From: Antedon mediterranea
Taxonomy: Eukaryota; Echinodermata; Crinoidea; Comatulida; Antedonidae
Reading direction: 5' to 3'
Assembly: GCF_964355755.1 (NCBI RefSeq)
Contig: NC_092672.1
Span: forward strand, 12,026,501-12,090,500
Length of the DNA stretch: 64,000 nt
Positions 33,057 to 44,799 of this stretch are shown in pieces. The first letter of the stretch is position 1. Each line of letters starts with the position of its first letter. A program made the position numbers and the translations under genes. The notes beneath the pieces are model-generated. The model was not told the DNA's origin. It made no database searches and saw nothing but the letters and a program-made list of their open reading frames with translations.

Positions 33057-33945
33057 TGTAACTGTAGCGGCGCTATACAGTATTTGGTTTAGCGCGTCAG
33101 TAAGAGGTACGAATGAGATGCATCCGTCGTCGCTGCTACTCAATCTTAAGCATCAAAAAAGCTTGTTTTTGGGTATGTTTTATCTTTAATTTGTTATTAT
33201 TAGTTTAAGTAATTATTTGAGATCATCAATTGCCAGACTACAGTATGTTTGATGGAAATTTAACGTAGTTTTCTTAGTTTGAAAGTTAGATATTCATCTA
33301 ACACGATGTATGTGTTCTCATGCTTCGAGCATGTTCGAGCATCTTAAGGTCAAGTGACAAAGATAATTCACTTTACGGTCACGTGTCAAAACAGTAGATT
33401 CCAAGATGGCTGCGCCCATCGGAACTAATACATTTTTTATATTATTGCTTGTGATATTGATAATTGATTATAAACCTTCATTATTTCGGTTTAATTACTA
33501 TTGGTTTATTGAAAGAAAGTCATTAATTGATTGTTATATGTTATTGATATTTGTTTTCAGTCAACTTGTAACTTAACGATTACTGAATTGAAGACTTGTG
33601 GTTTATGAGTTTGCGCCATAATTCATGTAAGGTTTGAACATTATTGGATTTAACTCATATGTAGTATTTAATTAAAACCATCTAGTTGATCATTTGTTAA
33701 ACATACTGTATTACATTGTTCATAAAACCACGTTCTGGTTAGTTATTCAAATTGTTCGTTTATTTGAGACTTGTTAAACGATATTAAGTGATTATTATTT
33801 GTATTTTTCTAGTCACCAGACTATTTTCAGAGTCAGAGAATAAAGGTACTGAATTTTACATAGTTTGCGTTGTTGTGTTGGTGCCCTCATTGTTCGTAAA
33901 CTACATCAAGCCCAGATATTCTACAGTGAATGAATTACTGCACTC
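33057..33945 (+). promoter_or_regulatory. Probable 5' LTR and leader of the BEL/Pao element
   Basis: The region precedes gag. TGGTGCCCTCATTG at 33879 resembles a primer-binding site starting with TGG. CCAAGATGGCTGCGCC (33400) resembles a YY1-type promoter element. Without a 3' LTR in the window the LTR limits cannot be fixed, so the start is a guess (TGTAACTG at 33057). Confidence 0.4.
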
Positions 33946-34772
33946 ATGGTGGAACCAGCAGTAGTAGTAAGCAGTACGTTAGTGGTAGTGCGGAGGAATC
34001 GAAAGGGAGCGTTAACCAGAAGTTTGAAGTCGTTGGAAGCGCTAATGGCAGTAGATGCGGAGAATGAAACAGTTTATGAAAGGTATCAAAAATCAAAACA
34101 GCAATGGGAAGCCGTAGAGGCTGCGCATCAAGAACTGGTTAACACACTCAAGGAGGATGAAGCATTCGAAAAAGAAGAAGCCTGGATGATAGAGGCTGAA
34201 GCTGTTTTTGTTGCAGCCAGAGTACAGGTTGAGAAATATTTAACGAGGTCAGTGAATATTGTTAATGACCATGTAGATTCGGCTTAAGTGATAGGCAGAG
34301 TATCTGAACCCAGTGTTCAGTTAGAGTTAGCAGAACCTGTAGCTCGGTTCCAATGTTGTATCTGGTAGCAATGGTGCTTCCAACATAGATGATAATAGTA
34401 TGCCTGATCAGGCTCCTATAAGCAGTTCTGTGCAGAGCAATCCGGTTGAGCCTGCGAGTTCAAATATAGATTAGTACTAGTACCACTGTTAAAACTCACT
34501 CTGCCTTGAATGAATTAAAGTTAGCTTTAGAATTACCAAAGGCTGAAATTGCTGAGTTTCACGGCAATGCTATTGGGTATTGGCCCTTTATTAAAAACTT
34601 TGAAGTTAATGTTGCGAGTAAATTAAGCAATGACTCAACTAGGTTGCAGTACCTTTTATAACTTTGTAAGGGTAACGCTGGGGCATGTATAGAGAGTTGT
34701 GCATTGCTTCCAGATGAAGGGTATGAACGCGCAAGATATATATTGAAGCGCAACTATGGTCAACCCCACTTA
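33946..34772 (+). pseudogene. BEL/Pao gag, N-terminal part
   Basis: Open 33946-34287 with a coiled-coil-like charged stretch (YERYQKSKQQWEAVEAAH). Stops follow, then LPKAEIAEFHGNAIGYWPF and LCKGNAGACIESC...YILKRNYGQPH (34520-34772), the conserved BEL gag capsid-like domain. One internal TAA replaces a codon before LCKGNA. The sequence continues in frame at 39843 beyond the LINE. Confidence 0.85.
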
Positions 34773-34984
34773 ATATTCGTTCGTTCGTTCGTTCGTTTTT
34801 ATTTCACAATGCATCAAACTTAATATTTTTACATAATAAGTATTAAATAAAAAAATGCAAAGCCTGGAAAAGACCAAATAAGCTCAATATAGAGCTTTAA
34901 GCCTGGTTTCACCAGTACAAAATACACTAATAATTGTATCAATTACAATAGACAATAATTAAATATTAATTAAAGTAGTAGAAA

Positions 34985-35034
<50 letters not shown>

Positions 35035-35181
35035 TTATATTTTTTTTTATACACAATTACGCTACAGGACAATACAAACACAACAAGAGGACAAACGTAA
35101 AGGGTATAGTATATGTACTACAGGTATCATATATACTTGCAGGAGGTGAGACAAAAAAAAAAGTTTGATGAAAAAGTTTTA

Positions 35182-38100
35182 TTAATACGATCTGTATTGT
35201 GATAAAAGGAATTGTTTATATTTGGATTTGAATGTATTTAAGTTATTAGTATATAGTAAGGATTGACTTAAATTATTCCATACTAGAGGACCATGGTATT
35301 TGATAGAATTCCGGATTGTGTTATGGGTTAAATTTATTGTGGCGTAATTGTTGGCGTTTCTTGTATTGTAGTTGTGAAATTCATTATTTTTGATGAAGAA
35401 ATGTTTGAAAATATTTGGAAGTTGATTGTTTGAATATCTGTGCATGAATGTGGCGATTTGTAATTTGTTAATATCGAAGATGTTTAGGGTATTAAGTTTA
35501 AAGAAAAGGGACTTTGTGTGTGCTATATAGTGAGAATTGGTACAAATGCGAATAGCCCGTTTTTGGAGTTTAAAGAGTTTGTCTAATTTAGAAATATGTG
35601 TGGAAGCCCATGGACAGAGAGTTTTATTTTTAGTATCTGTAATTCCCCAAGCAATGTTACAATAGGATAGATAAGGTAAAATTAATGTGTTATATAAAGA
35701 AAAGAGGATATTAGAGGGTAGAATATATTTAAGTTTTTTTAAGACACCGATGTTTTTTGAAATTTTATTAGCTATATTTGTTATATGGGTTTTCCAGTTT
35801 AAGTTATCATCTATAGTTACACCAAGGAACTGAGAATAAGTAACCCTTTTGATAGGAGTGTTTTCTATATGGATTGTGTTTTGATTGTCATTGCATGTTC
35901 TATTTGGAGAAAAGTGTATATATTCAGTTTTGTTTATATTTAGTGAGAGTCTATTAAGTTTAAGCCAGTGAGATATATGTTTTAGTTCCTTATTAAAAAT
36001 TCTAGTTAAGGTGTTGTAGTCAGGATGGGAGGAAAAAATGTTCGTGTCGTCGGCAAACAGGACGTATTCAAAAGAGTTGGAAGCGTTGATGATGTCGTTG
36101 ACATAGATGAGAAAAAGTAGAGGACCAAGAATTGATCCTTGGGGCACACCGCATGTTATGGGAAGAACTTCTGAGGAGTAGGAGCCGAAAGAGGTGATTT
36201 GTTGTCTGTTTTGAAGATAGTTAGAAAGTAGAGATAGAGGAGTTCCACGGATTCCATAGTGACTAAGTTTAGTTAAAAGAATTGTGTGGTTAATAGTGTC
36301 AAATGCTTTAGACAAGTCCAAAAATAAGCCAATAGTATGGTGGTTTTTAGATAAGGCGTTAGAGATTTTACTTTGAATGTCCAGGATTGCAAGATCAGTA
36401 GAATGTTTTGGTCTGAAGCCATATTGGTTATCATGAAAAGATTTATGTGAAGAAAGAAAGTTGTAAAGTCTATTGTATATAAGGCGTTCGAGTATTTTAG
36501 AAAAGCAAGGCAAAATTGAGATTGGACGGTAGTTTTCAAAGGAATGGGAATCATTTTTTTTATGAATAGGAATTACTTTGGCGATTTTTAAGGATGATGG
36601 AAATACACCATTAGTTAGTGATAGATTAAAAATGTGGGTAAGGGGTCTGGTAATAAAAGGTCCAATTTTTTTAATAATCGTGGGTTCAATATCATCAAGG
36701 CCAGCACTTTTACTGTTTTTTAGATTAGAAATTATTTCAAGAATCTCTTTACCAGATGTAGGTTGGAAGAAAATTGAATTTTGAGTGGGATTCTTTAGAT
36801 AATCAGTAAAGTTGCCATGAGTAGCCGAAATTTTAGAAGAAAGATTAGGTCCAATATCAGTAAAATAGCGATTGAATTTATTGGCAATTTGAGATGGGTC
36901 AGTAATTTTTGTACCATTATCTGTAAAATAACTAGGTAGCGTCTTTGTGGTGTTTTTACAGAGAATGTTATTAATTATATTCCAGGTTTTTTTAATGTTA
37001 TTTTTATAGTCGTTAAACTTATTTGTATAGTGTTGCTTACATGATGTTCTTATTAGTCGTGTGAGTTTATTTCTGTAAGTAATGTAATTGGTTTTATTAA
37101 TCATATTTGGTGTTTTTATATATTTTTTATATAATTTATTTCTAGTGTTTATGGATTTGATTATACCTTTTGTTATCCATGGTTTACAAAGTTTACGTTT
37201 GTTAATTTTAGTTCTTGTCTTTGGGAGGTGAGTATCGTATAGTGAAGAAAATCTGTCGAGAAAAATATTGTAGGATTCATTTGCAGAGTTATTTTGGTAG
37301 ACATCGTCCCAGTTCGTGTTCATTAAGTTAATCCCTAGAGATGCTATATTTTCTTGGTTTATCTTTCTTGAGTAATGTTTTTTGTTACATTTTAAATTTT
37401 TTATTTGATTTGAATGGGAATTGTTTAGGATTTGGAATACTGGAAAGTGATCAGTAATGTCGTTAAAAAGAATACCAGGAGTTATTTTTTGGTCAAGTAC
37501 ATTTGTAAAAATATTATCAATAAGTGTAGATGTTTTAGTGGTTATTCTAGTTGGTTTGTCAATTAGAGGATATAAAGATGCTGAGTACATGGTGTTTAAG
37601 AATTCATTCGTGTAGTTATGGGTTGAGTGTTTTATAAGGTCTAGGTTAAAGTCACCACAGACAAATAATTGTTTTTTTCCTTTGTTATTGAATCAATGCA
37701 GTTAGAAATGTTGTTTATGAATGGTTGAAAAGAGCTATTGGGAGGCCTATAGATAATACCAACAATGCTATTTTTGGTAATAGATTCTATTTCAATAAAT
37801 AACGAATCATAATTTTGGTTTGTTGGTAAATTTATATCACTTCTGATTTTGAAATTTAGTTCATCTGAAATGTAAAGGGCAACTCCCCCGCCTCTTTTAC
37901 CTGCACGGTTAGATTGTATCATTGTGTATCCTTCGATATGAGTGAGTGGAGACGGTACATTGTTGATGTTATCCAACCAGGTTTCACTAAAACCAATAAT
38001 TTGGAATTTATGATTTAGAGTAAGAAGATAGTTTGTGATGGAATTAAAGTTTTTTATGAGGCTTCGGGAGTTCATATGAAGTATACTGAGATTGGAATTT

Positions 38101-38483
38101 GTGTTGATTATTTTGTTGTTAAATGAATCACTCAAATAATATTCACATTTATCATTATGATTAGTTATTTCATTAATATAGTCGTAATCATTATTGTCGT
38201 TTAGATCAAAAGGATTAAATTGTAATGATTGCAGATTAGAATAATTTATGGTATGATCATTGTTTAACTGTTTTATTTCATGTTTGAATTCATCATCATC
38301 AATTATGTGGTTGAAAGGAAGGGTTTCTTCAAGACATTTGCAGCAGTAAAATTTGAGCGAATTTGAGTAGGGAAAACCGGCGCAGGTTGCATGAGAAGGC
38401 TTATTGCAAATATCACAGTTAACATATGTGGCTACCCTTATACATTTATCACAAGACACACAAGACATAGAACGAGTATACAT
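35182..38483 (-). pseudogene. LINE ORF2: PHD-like finger, AP endonuclease, reverse transcriptase
   Basis: The N-terminus shows a PHD-like zinc finger (CVSCDKCIRVA, CDICNKPSHATC, CCKCLE). An APE-type endonuclease follows: ILHMNSRSL, SETWL, RAGKRGGGVALYI and IIYRPPNSS. The frame shifts once in an A7 run (37672-37678 on the plus strand), then continues FVCGDFNLDLI and the rest to 35182. RT motifs are SAGLDDIEPTI, PIHKKNDSHSFENYRPISIL, FLDLSKAFDTINH, GVPQGSILGPLLFLIYVN and catalytic LFADDTNIF. The protein would be about 1,110 residues without that single shift. It makes nicked-target-primed cDNA copies. A finger and endonuclease in one ORF2 is notable. Confidence 0.9.
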
Positions 38484-39007
38484 TTAAACAATTAATAATA
38501 ACAATAATAATAATAATAATAATGAGGTTTATAAATATTCGATTTATCAGATGAATTATAAGTAGGAATAATATTGCATAATCGCACAGAGCACTACAAA
38601 ATTGCGTAATATGGAAGTTTTAAATTAAATTAAGGCATTGAGGTTGGTTGTTTACTTATTTTTATACCAATATATATGTTTGATAATAGAGTTATTGGTA
38701 ATTAAAGTAATATTAGTTATACAATGTTTATTCTCAAAGTTATTGATTAAAAGTATTGCTAATAGTATGAAAACAAAGGGAATAATAATGATAGGTATAT
38801 AAATCAATATACTTCATAATAGTGATTTTAGGGATATCAGTTGTTACAATTATTGAATAGTAGTCGTAATAATATGATAACGGTATTATAATAAAGAAGA
38901 ATAATAATGATTAATAATACCGTACCAATTATCAATTAACTATTACGATCAAGTGAATGGTATAGCAATACAAATGGGATGATAATAATACTAGTAATAA
39001 TAATACC

Positions 39008-39045
<38 letters not shown>

Positions 39046-39234
39046 AACACTACTAATAATAACAATAATAATAATAATAATAAAAGATGATGATGACGAT
39101 AAACGACAACAGCAGGAGTAATGTAATATAAATAATTTTGGGATCAGACAGGAACAATCAAGGTTTACTGTAGCTGAATCCGCAAAGCGGAACATACAAG
39201 CAATATTAATTGATAGTTGATGTTTTAATTACAT
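38484..39234. other. Spacer between LINE ORF1 and ORF2, rich in AAT repeats
   Basis: No coding sequence. ATAATAATAATA runs occur at 38500-38522, 39001-39042 and 39060-39082. An inter-ORF spacer of 750 bp is long for a LINE and may include an unrecognised insertion. Confidence 0.6.
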
Positions 39235-39836
39235 CTAGAGATTACGGAGGTCGGATGTAGACCTAATGACAATCTTCTTCTTGTTGTGCAGAAGGCAGTT
39301 GATCCGTCCATCGAGCGACCACGCGGCTTCCACAGCGGCATGTGCGCCCGCTTCGCGCAGGAGGGTCATGCGAGAAGGTGTTAAGTTCTCGGTTATGGAG
39401 TAAGAAGAATTTTTAAGCAATTTCTTGTTGCGAAATACTTCTGCTCGTGCGCGGTATGTGGAAAATTTTACGATAATCGGACGAGGCCTCGGTTTAGAAC
39501 TGCTGCGTGTTTTGTTGTTATGGAGTACTCTCTTCCGTCCAAGTCGATGAGTTCGGTCAATCTCGATTAGTTCCATATCTTCGCAGATGCGTGATGTTAT
39601 AATATCTAGAGTTAAAGTATCTGTGTTTTCATTTGCCGTTTCGGGTACTCCGTGAATTAGTAGGCAGTTGCGCCTACTGTACTGTTCGAGGTCATCGATC
39701 TTGTCCACCATACCGCGATGTTCTTTTCTCAGACGGTCATTTTGCTCTTGTAGAGTAATAATGTCGCCCGCTATAGTCTCGTTGTCCATGGAGATGCTAC
39801 TGTAAATATTTTGGCTAACCTGGTCAATAATAGCGT
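39235..39836 (-). pseudogene. LINE ORF1, 5'-truncated
   Basis: About 200 codons, open from the insertion border. A coiled coil (LQEQNDRLRKEHRGMVDKID) leads into DLEQYSRRNCLLIHGVPE and RTHRLGRKRV, then RPIIVKFSTYRAR. This is the L1-type ORF1 (RNA-binding, transposase-22 fold) layout, which also occurs in other LINE clades. The true start is lost at 39836; the first internal ATG is at 39789. Confidence 0.85.
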
Positions 39837-39842
39837 CACTTA

Positions 39843-40330
39843 TTGATCTTATTACGGTTAAATGCATTAATGAGTGATTTAACTGATCGTAAAGCCATTA
39901 AGGCACACGATGGGATAGCGTTGAGAGAACTAATATCGTGTATGCAAACCTGTCATATAACACTCACCCAAATGGGCCATGTTACCGATTTGAACTCAAC
40001 GAGTAATTTAATCAGGGTTCAGGGGCTGTTACCTATCTATATGCAAAACGCATGGGCCAAGGTCGCCCAGGGAATTTTGAAGTCCAGGGAACCTATCTTT
40101 TTAGATTTGTTAACGTTTTTAGAGGGTCAGGCTTGTAACATGTTTGGTAAAAGCATAGGTGTAAATAAAGCAGCTAAGTCAAGTAAGGCAAATGATGAGA
40201 AGCCTAAGGCTAATTCTAACTGTGTTAAATCCAAACCATTAAAATGTTTCTCGTGTGATGGTGAACATAGGTTGTTCAATTGTGAAGAGATTAAGAAAAT
40301 GTCGTATGACAGCAGTCTGTTTGCAGAAAA
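39843..40330 (+). pseudogene. BEL/Pao gag, C-terminal part with zinc knuckle
   Basis: Continues gag after the LINE: LLRLNALMSDLTDRKAIKAH, AWAKVAQGILKSREPIFLDL, then the knuckle CFSCDGEHRLFNC. The frame ends soon after EEIKKMSYDS. The sequence then jumps to RNase H with protease and RT missing. Confidence 0.87.
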
Positions 40331-40345
40331 GGTTGCGACTGGGAT

Positions 40346-40749
40346 GAGCAGTTGTCGGTCGATGAACTCAGTAGATGGAAGGAATGGCTTAGTCAGGTTC
40401 CTTCTCTTTCTAAGGTAGAAATCCCGAGGTGGATTAGGTTGGATGAGTCAAAATCGGTGGAACTTCACATATTTTGTGATGCATCAATGGTAGGGTATGC
40501 TGCAGTAGCATACTTGAGAGTTGTTGATATCGATGGTGTTGTAAGATGTTTGTTTGTTCTTGGCAAGGCTCGAGTCAGCCCCATGAAGTCAGTATCAATT
40601 CCGAGACTGGAATTAATGGCCGCTGTTCTTGCTACATCATTAAGTACCACCATCACCACTGAGTTACGATTTGGTCTGGGTGAATGCACATATTGGACAG
40701 ACTCAATGATAGTTCTTGGCTACATCCAAAATGAAACACGACGCTTTAA
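40346..40749 (+). pseudogene. BEL/Pao RNase H, first part
   Basis: ELSRWKEWLSQVPSLSKVEI leads to LHIFCDASMVGYAAVAYLR (catalytic D), SIPRLELMAAVLATSL (E) and YWTDSMIVLGYIQNETRRFK (D). This is the BEL/Pao-type RNase H. The protein is interrupted at R-F-K by the TTAA-flanked insertion and resumes at 41859. Confidence 0.88.
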
Positions 40750-41858
40750 AATGGACCTGAAATGGATTTTCGATTTTTTTCATTTTAGAATGATGTTTTG
40801 GGGGCTATTAGGTGTTGCTAGAATGTATATTGTTACAAAATATAAATTGGCCTTTTTGGGGAAAGCCCCATTTGAAAATAAAAAAAATGCGCGGGTGACG
40901 TCACTTTGCGAATATATTCCTATCCCTCCAATGGACAATTTGCAGTTTTTTGGCTATAACTCTTGAAATCTATGGATTATTTTCTAAAAAATGCTTGTGC
41001 ATTTGCAGAAACGTATTTATAATTTTTTTTAGATAAAATTATTACCGTATAAACGGTTATTCATCGAGTAAATGACGATTTAAAATCTTAAAATCAACGG
41101 TTTTTTCTGGCAATACCGAAGTTGGCCTGGCAACCTTGTCCGGGATACAGCTCCGTGCGCAATGATGCGTATCCATATTTTCCGTTCGTAATTTATACTG
41201 CTAAAATGTGTTAGTTTCTTTAGTTTTTAGTTTAGCAGAATTAAATTAGTAATATGAGATGATAATTTATTTGTCACGAATCAGGCAGTTTGAAAACGAA
41301 TTTTATTCATATTTTACTTTGGCTTGACAATGATCGCAGCAAGTTGTTGATATCGCTTTGGTCCTTGGATGCACATGAAACGGAGCCTCGCCGCATGATG
41401 TGGGTGGTGGATCGACTCCGCGCACTGGATTGGGAGCCTAGGCCTAGTAAAGGTTTGGGAGGTAGGCCTTCTAAATTCGGGTTTTAGAACAAACGAAGTA
41501 CATTTTAGGGACCTATATTTCAACAAAATTAGATATTGAATAAATTAGTATTAGTGTCAACGTTTCGCGTATCTTTCCAGGCCGTCGATCATTCACTGAC
41601 TATCGGGTGGCATACACGCTCTCGATATCATCGTGTGTATATGTGACGTCGTGAATATAGAGGCTTCCGACGGCCGTTGAAATAGAATATTGCAATGGCG
41701 TGAGTAATTTTCGCTAATTTACCATGGTATCTTAAAATTTCGTTTTTACTCAAAATACTATACATTTTGTTTTTATTTGTATGGGTTTGTGTTAATTTGA
41801 TACATTTAAATAACATGTGTGAATTTCTTGAAAATCGAAATTCCATTTCAGGTCCATT
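40750..41858. mobile_element. 1.1-kb TIR element at TTAA in the BEL RNase H
   Basis: Ends AATGGACCTGAAATGGATTT and its inverse AATTCCATTTCAGGTCCATT, arms about 30 bp (CGATTTT/AAAATCG included). TTAA is present at both borders (40746-40749, 41859-41862), and fusing them restores the frame R-F-K-T-C-V-A. TTAA suggests piggyBac, but a TA or TTA target cannot be excluded because the border bases are ambiguous. No transposase; the 65-codon frame at 41290 has no known motif. Confidence 0.82.
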
Positions 41859-42124
41859 TTAAAACATGTGTTGCCAACAGAGTGTCGAAAATTCGAGACA
41901 TATCTTCCCCTCAACAATGGAGACATGTTGGCTCTAAACAGAACCCAGCAGATGATGGATCTAGGGGTACTTTCGATTTAGGCAGATGGCTTTCAGGCCT
42001 TGAATTTTTGTTAACAAATAGTAGTAAGTGGCCTACTTCAAGTGAAGTGTTTTACCTTTGGACCCTGAAGTTAAGAAATCTGTATCCACCTTTCATACCT
42101 TTTTCATTCCATCTGATATGCTAG
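41859..42124 (+). pseudogene. BEL/Pao RNase H-integrase connector
   Basis: TCVANRVSKIRDISSPQQWR and HVGSKQNPADDGSRGTF are the typical BEL/Pao block following RNase H. A frameshift after WP (about 42040) separates it from the integrase frame; the stretch to 42217 is degraded. Confidence 0.85.
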
Positions 42125-42217
42125 AACCACTAATAGGAAAGTTCTCTTCACTAATGAAGTTAGTCAGAGTGTGCTTGGATACGTCGTTTCATAAACAATT
42201 GTAGACGTATAAGACCC

Positions 42218-43174
42218 ATGTGTGTCGGAGGTCTGTCAGTCTCTGAGCTCGACGCTAGTGAGTCTATTTTAGTTTCCTATTCGCAGAAATCGGAATTTAA
42301 ATCGTGGCAAAGTGATCAGAGATTGGTCAAATTAAAACCTGTTCTGCTCAGTGACCTTCTTAGAGTTGGAGGTCGACTTGACAATTCAGACTTAAGTTTT
42401 AATGCGAAACACTCCATTATTCTGTCTCCAAAGGGTCCACTTACTAATCTTATTATAAGGTACTATCACGAGTCTGTTGGTCATGGAGGATTAGCTATGA
42501 CCTTAAATGCTATTCGCCAGAAGTTTTGGCTAGTGAATGGTAGGTCTACGGTTAAGGGAATGTTTAGTAAATGTGTTGTTTGTCGCAAGTTGCTTGCCAG
42601 GCCGGCAGAGCAGGAGATGGCGAGACTGCCATTGGAAAGAGTTTCCGCCGACAAACCCCCTTTTTGTTTTGCGGGCGTTGATTATTTTGGACCTATCGAG
42701 ATCAAACGTGGTCGATCACTTGTGAAAAGGTACGGTTGTATCTTCACCTGCTTGGCTTCTAGAGCAGTTCATTTGGAGGTTTTTGCGTCTTTAGATACAG
42801 ATTCTTTCCTTAACGCATTCCGTCGCTTCGTTGCGAGGCGAGGAGAACCAGAGAAGGTTTTTAGTGACAATGGAACAAATTTCCAAGCAGGAGAAAAAGA
42901 GCTGCGTCAAGCTCTTCGACCCATGAACGATGGTAAGATTGAGTCTTTCTTCCACAACAGAGGTTGCGAGTGGCACTTCAATCCGCCCTTGGCGAGTCAC
43001 TACGGTGGAGCCTGGGAAAGGCTAATTAGGTCGGTAAGAAGAATACTTTATGGTATTCTTGGCCAACAGACTGTGAATGAAGAGGTGTTGACTACTGTGT
43101 TTACAGAAGTAGAGTCAATTTTGAATTCCCGACCTTTAAATGATGTATCATTTGACCCCCATTCTTTGTCTTAA
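42218..43174 (+). pseudogene. BEL/Pao integrase, 3'-truncated
   Basis: 318 open codons. HHCC region: YYHESVGHGGLAMTL and KCVVCRKLLARPA. DDE core: FAGVDYFGPIE, KVFSDNGTNFQ and SHYGGAWERLIRSVR. It stops at SFDPHSLS, where full-length BEL/Pao integrases continue for about 100 residues, so the end is replaced by other sequence from about 43165. Confidence 0.9.
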
Positions 43175-44694
43175 ATGTACGTTTTTAATTACATTTTTGT
43201 AATTCGCGTCTGATTTGTTGTACAGCACCTCATTTCCTTGTACAAGTAGGATTAACGTTTCGTCTAGGCCCATAGATGACTCCATCGCGATTGACTCTCG
43301 ATGATATCTGTCTGATTTTTTTTTTTTTGGCGCTTGCCATAAATAAAGCTCTCTGATTGATTGAAATATTTTTATCTTTCGCGTCCAAATAAAATATCGC
43401 TCATGCAAGCGGTATGTAAAACTATCTTTTATCGTACACGATATAATCGTATAGTTATCGTCCTAGTGTGATCGGTTCTATTCATTTTGACTTCTATCGT
43501 GTATAGTTATAGTTATCGTCGTAGTATAAACAGGCCTTTACTTATCAATCAATCTATCCACCTCCCGTAAGCGACCAACATTAAAAAACGGCCATCTCGT
43601 AAGCAACCACCTCTCCTAAACGACCATACATGGTAAGCAAACACCTCTCTTAAAGGTCCGCTTTTCATAATCAACCACCGACCAACACTCGTAAGTGGCC
43701 ACCTCTATTAAATGACCGCCTCTTTTAAAGGACCACCTTTTATAGGCGACTATTTCTTTTAACGTAAAAGATATATTAAACAATCTAGGCCTATTAGACA
43801 TACTAATTTAATGTAATCAAATGTATTCTAAGAATTAAATATATTTACGGAAAGTTCAGGCAAGCTTGAAACTAGGCTAAGCTATTATTTGTTGCTAGAC
43901 CTACCTAATCTAGCCTGTAGAGTATCCCAGTACTGTGGAACTAGACTAGGCCTAGCATTTAGCGTAGTAGGACGGCCGTGTTTGCATTGTTTGTGCCTAG
44001 CCTTGTAGTAGCAGGCTAGTAGGTAGGGCTATAACATAATATTATAATGTAGGTAAGTCTAATCCCAAATAGTAGATCCAAATGGCTAGCTACAAATGCA
44101 ATCTTTGTTAAGCCAATCTAGTTCGTAGGCAGCATCAATAGTGATCGCGGCCCTCTGTAAAAGAGTTTCAATACTACTGTTTTTACTACACAATAATCAA
44201 AGTTACGTTGTTTTGCCATGGAATGACCACAGTTACGTTGTTTTGCCACATAAATGACTTTCATTCTATGCCAATAGTCTGATTAAAACCATAGTTAACG
44301 TACTTCCACAATCCAACCTGAATCAGCATTGGTGCAAATTGATTGGTGCAAATTGATATTTTAGGATATTGTAGGTTGTTTTTGTGGAAATTGCTATTGT
44401 TAATTTACTGGTGTGAAATATTGTTCTCTTTTTGGTTTGTATATGAATGTACTATCCGAATTAAGAGAAATAAATGAATGAATTTAAATAAACTTCATCA
44501 TTTAACAATTTTGCGTTGAATCTGCCTTGCCATTGAACCGGATGATTATAATAATCGACTATTTTGGCGCTATACAATAAACATTTATATAAATTAATAG
44601 GCACAGAATAAATTCTAAATCACCGGTTAATTATATTGAAAATTATTACAATTATTATTATTGAATCACAACACTAGAAAATAAAATAAATTAC
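43175..44694. other. Intron with ~30-bp degenerate tandem repeats; no gene
   Basis: 43560-43760 has repeated GTAAGCGACCACCTC/TTAAACGACCACC-like units. 43430-43530 contains twice a TAGTTATCGTC(G/C)TAGT motif. AATAAAGCTCTCTGATTGATTG (43341) looks like a retroposon 3' end. Nothing coding is recognised. Confidence 0.55.
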
Positions 44695-44799
44695 CTTGTT
44701 TGTTGATGTTACTGATGCACCATGTGTTAAAAGAATCTTCACTATTTCTAACTTACAATAGAAAGAGCTCAAATATGAACTTAGCACTGTGTCTCCAGC
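44695..44799 (-). CDS. ROCO gene exon: one ankyrin repeat
   Basis: A 105-nt, phase 0 exon encoding one 35-residue repeat: AGDTVLSSYLSSFYCKLEIV then KILLTHGASVTSTNK. The first helix is divergent (V-L-S-S instead of P-L-H) but length, phase and the G-A-S-V-T end match the other repeats. Acceptor TTTCAG, donor GTAATT. Confidence 0.85.

Larger units (their letters stand above)
34773..39836 (-). mobile_element. LINE (CR1/L2-group-like), 5064 bp, with CACTTA target duplication
   Basis: CACTTA lies at 34767-34772 and again at 39837-39842, and the BEL gag frame is restored when the LINE is removed. On the minus strand the order is ORF1 (39836-39235, cut at its start), ORF2 with zinc finger, endonuclease and RT (38483-35182), and 3' UTR. 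It ends in an AACGAACGAACG tail at 34800-34773. Short-repeat tails are typical of CR1/L2 elements. The 3' UTR holds a (TA)n run (34992-35030). Confidence 0.9.
33946..43174 (+). mobile_element. Decayed BEL/Pao LTR retrotransposon with nested insertions
   Basis: Gag, RNase H and integrase pieces occur in BEL/Pao order on the plus strand: 33946-34772, 39837-40330, 40346-40749, 41859-42124 and 42218-43174. Two insertions split it: the LINE 34773-39836 (6-bp duplication CACTTA) and a TTAA-flanked element 40750-41858. Removing each restores the reading frame. Protease and reverse transcriptase are absent between the gag knuckle and RNase H, so this copy could not replicate alone. The 3' end after integrase is missing. 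It lies antisense in a ROCO intron. Confidence 0.88.

Noticed and set aside
33400-33420. Host promoter/start codon at AAGATGGCTGCGCC
   Set aside because: It lies in the presumed BEL leader/LTR and the following frame is not supported.
41290-41487. Possible transposase inside the TTAA element
   Set aside because: 65 codons without catalytic motif; overlapping frame on the other strand is equally long.
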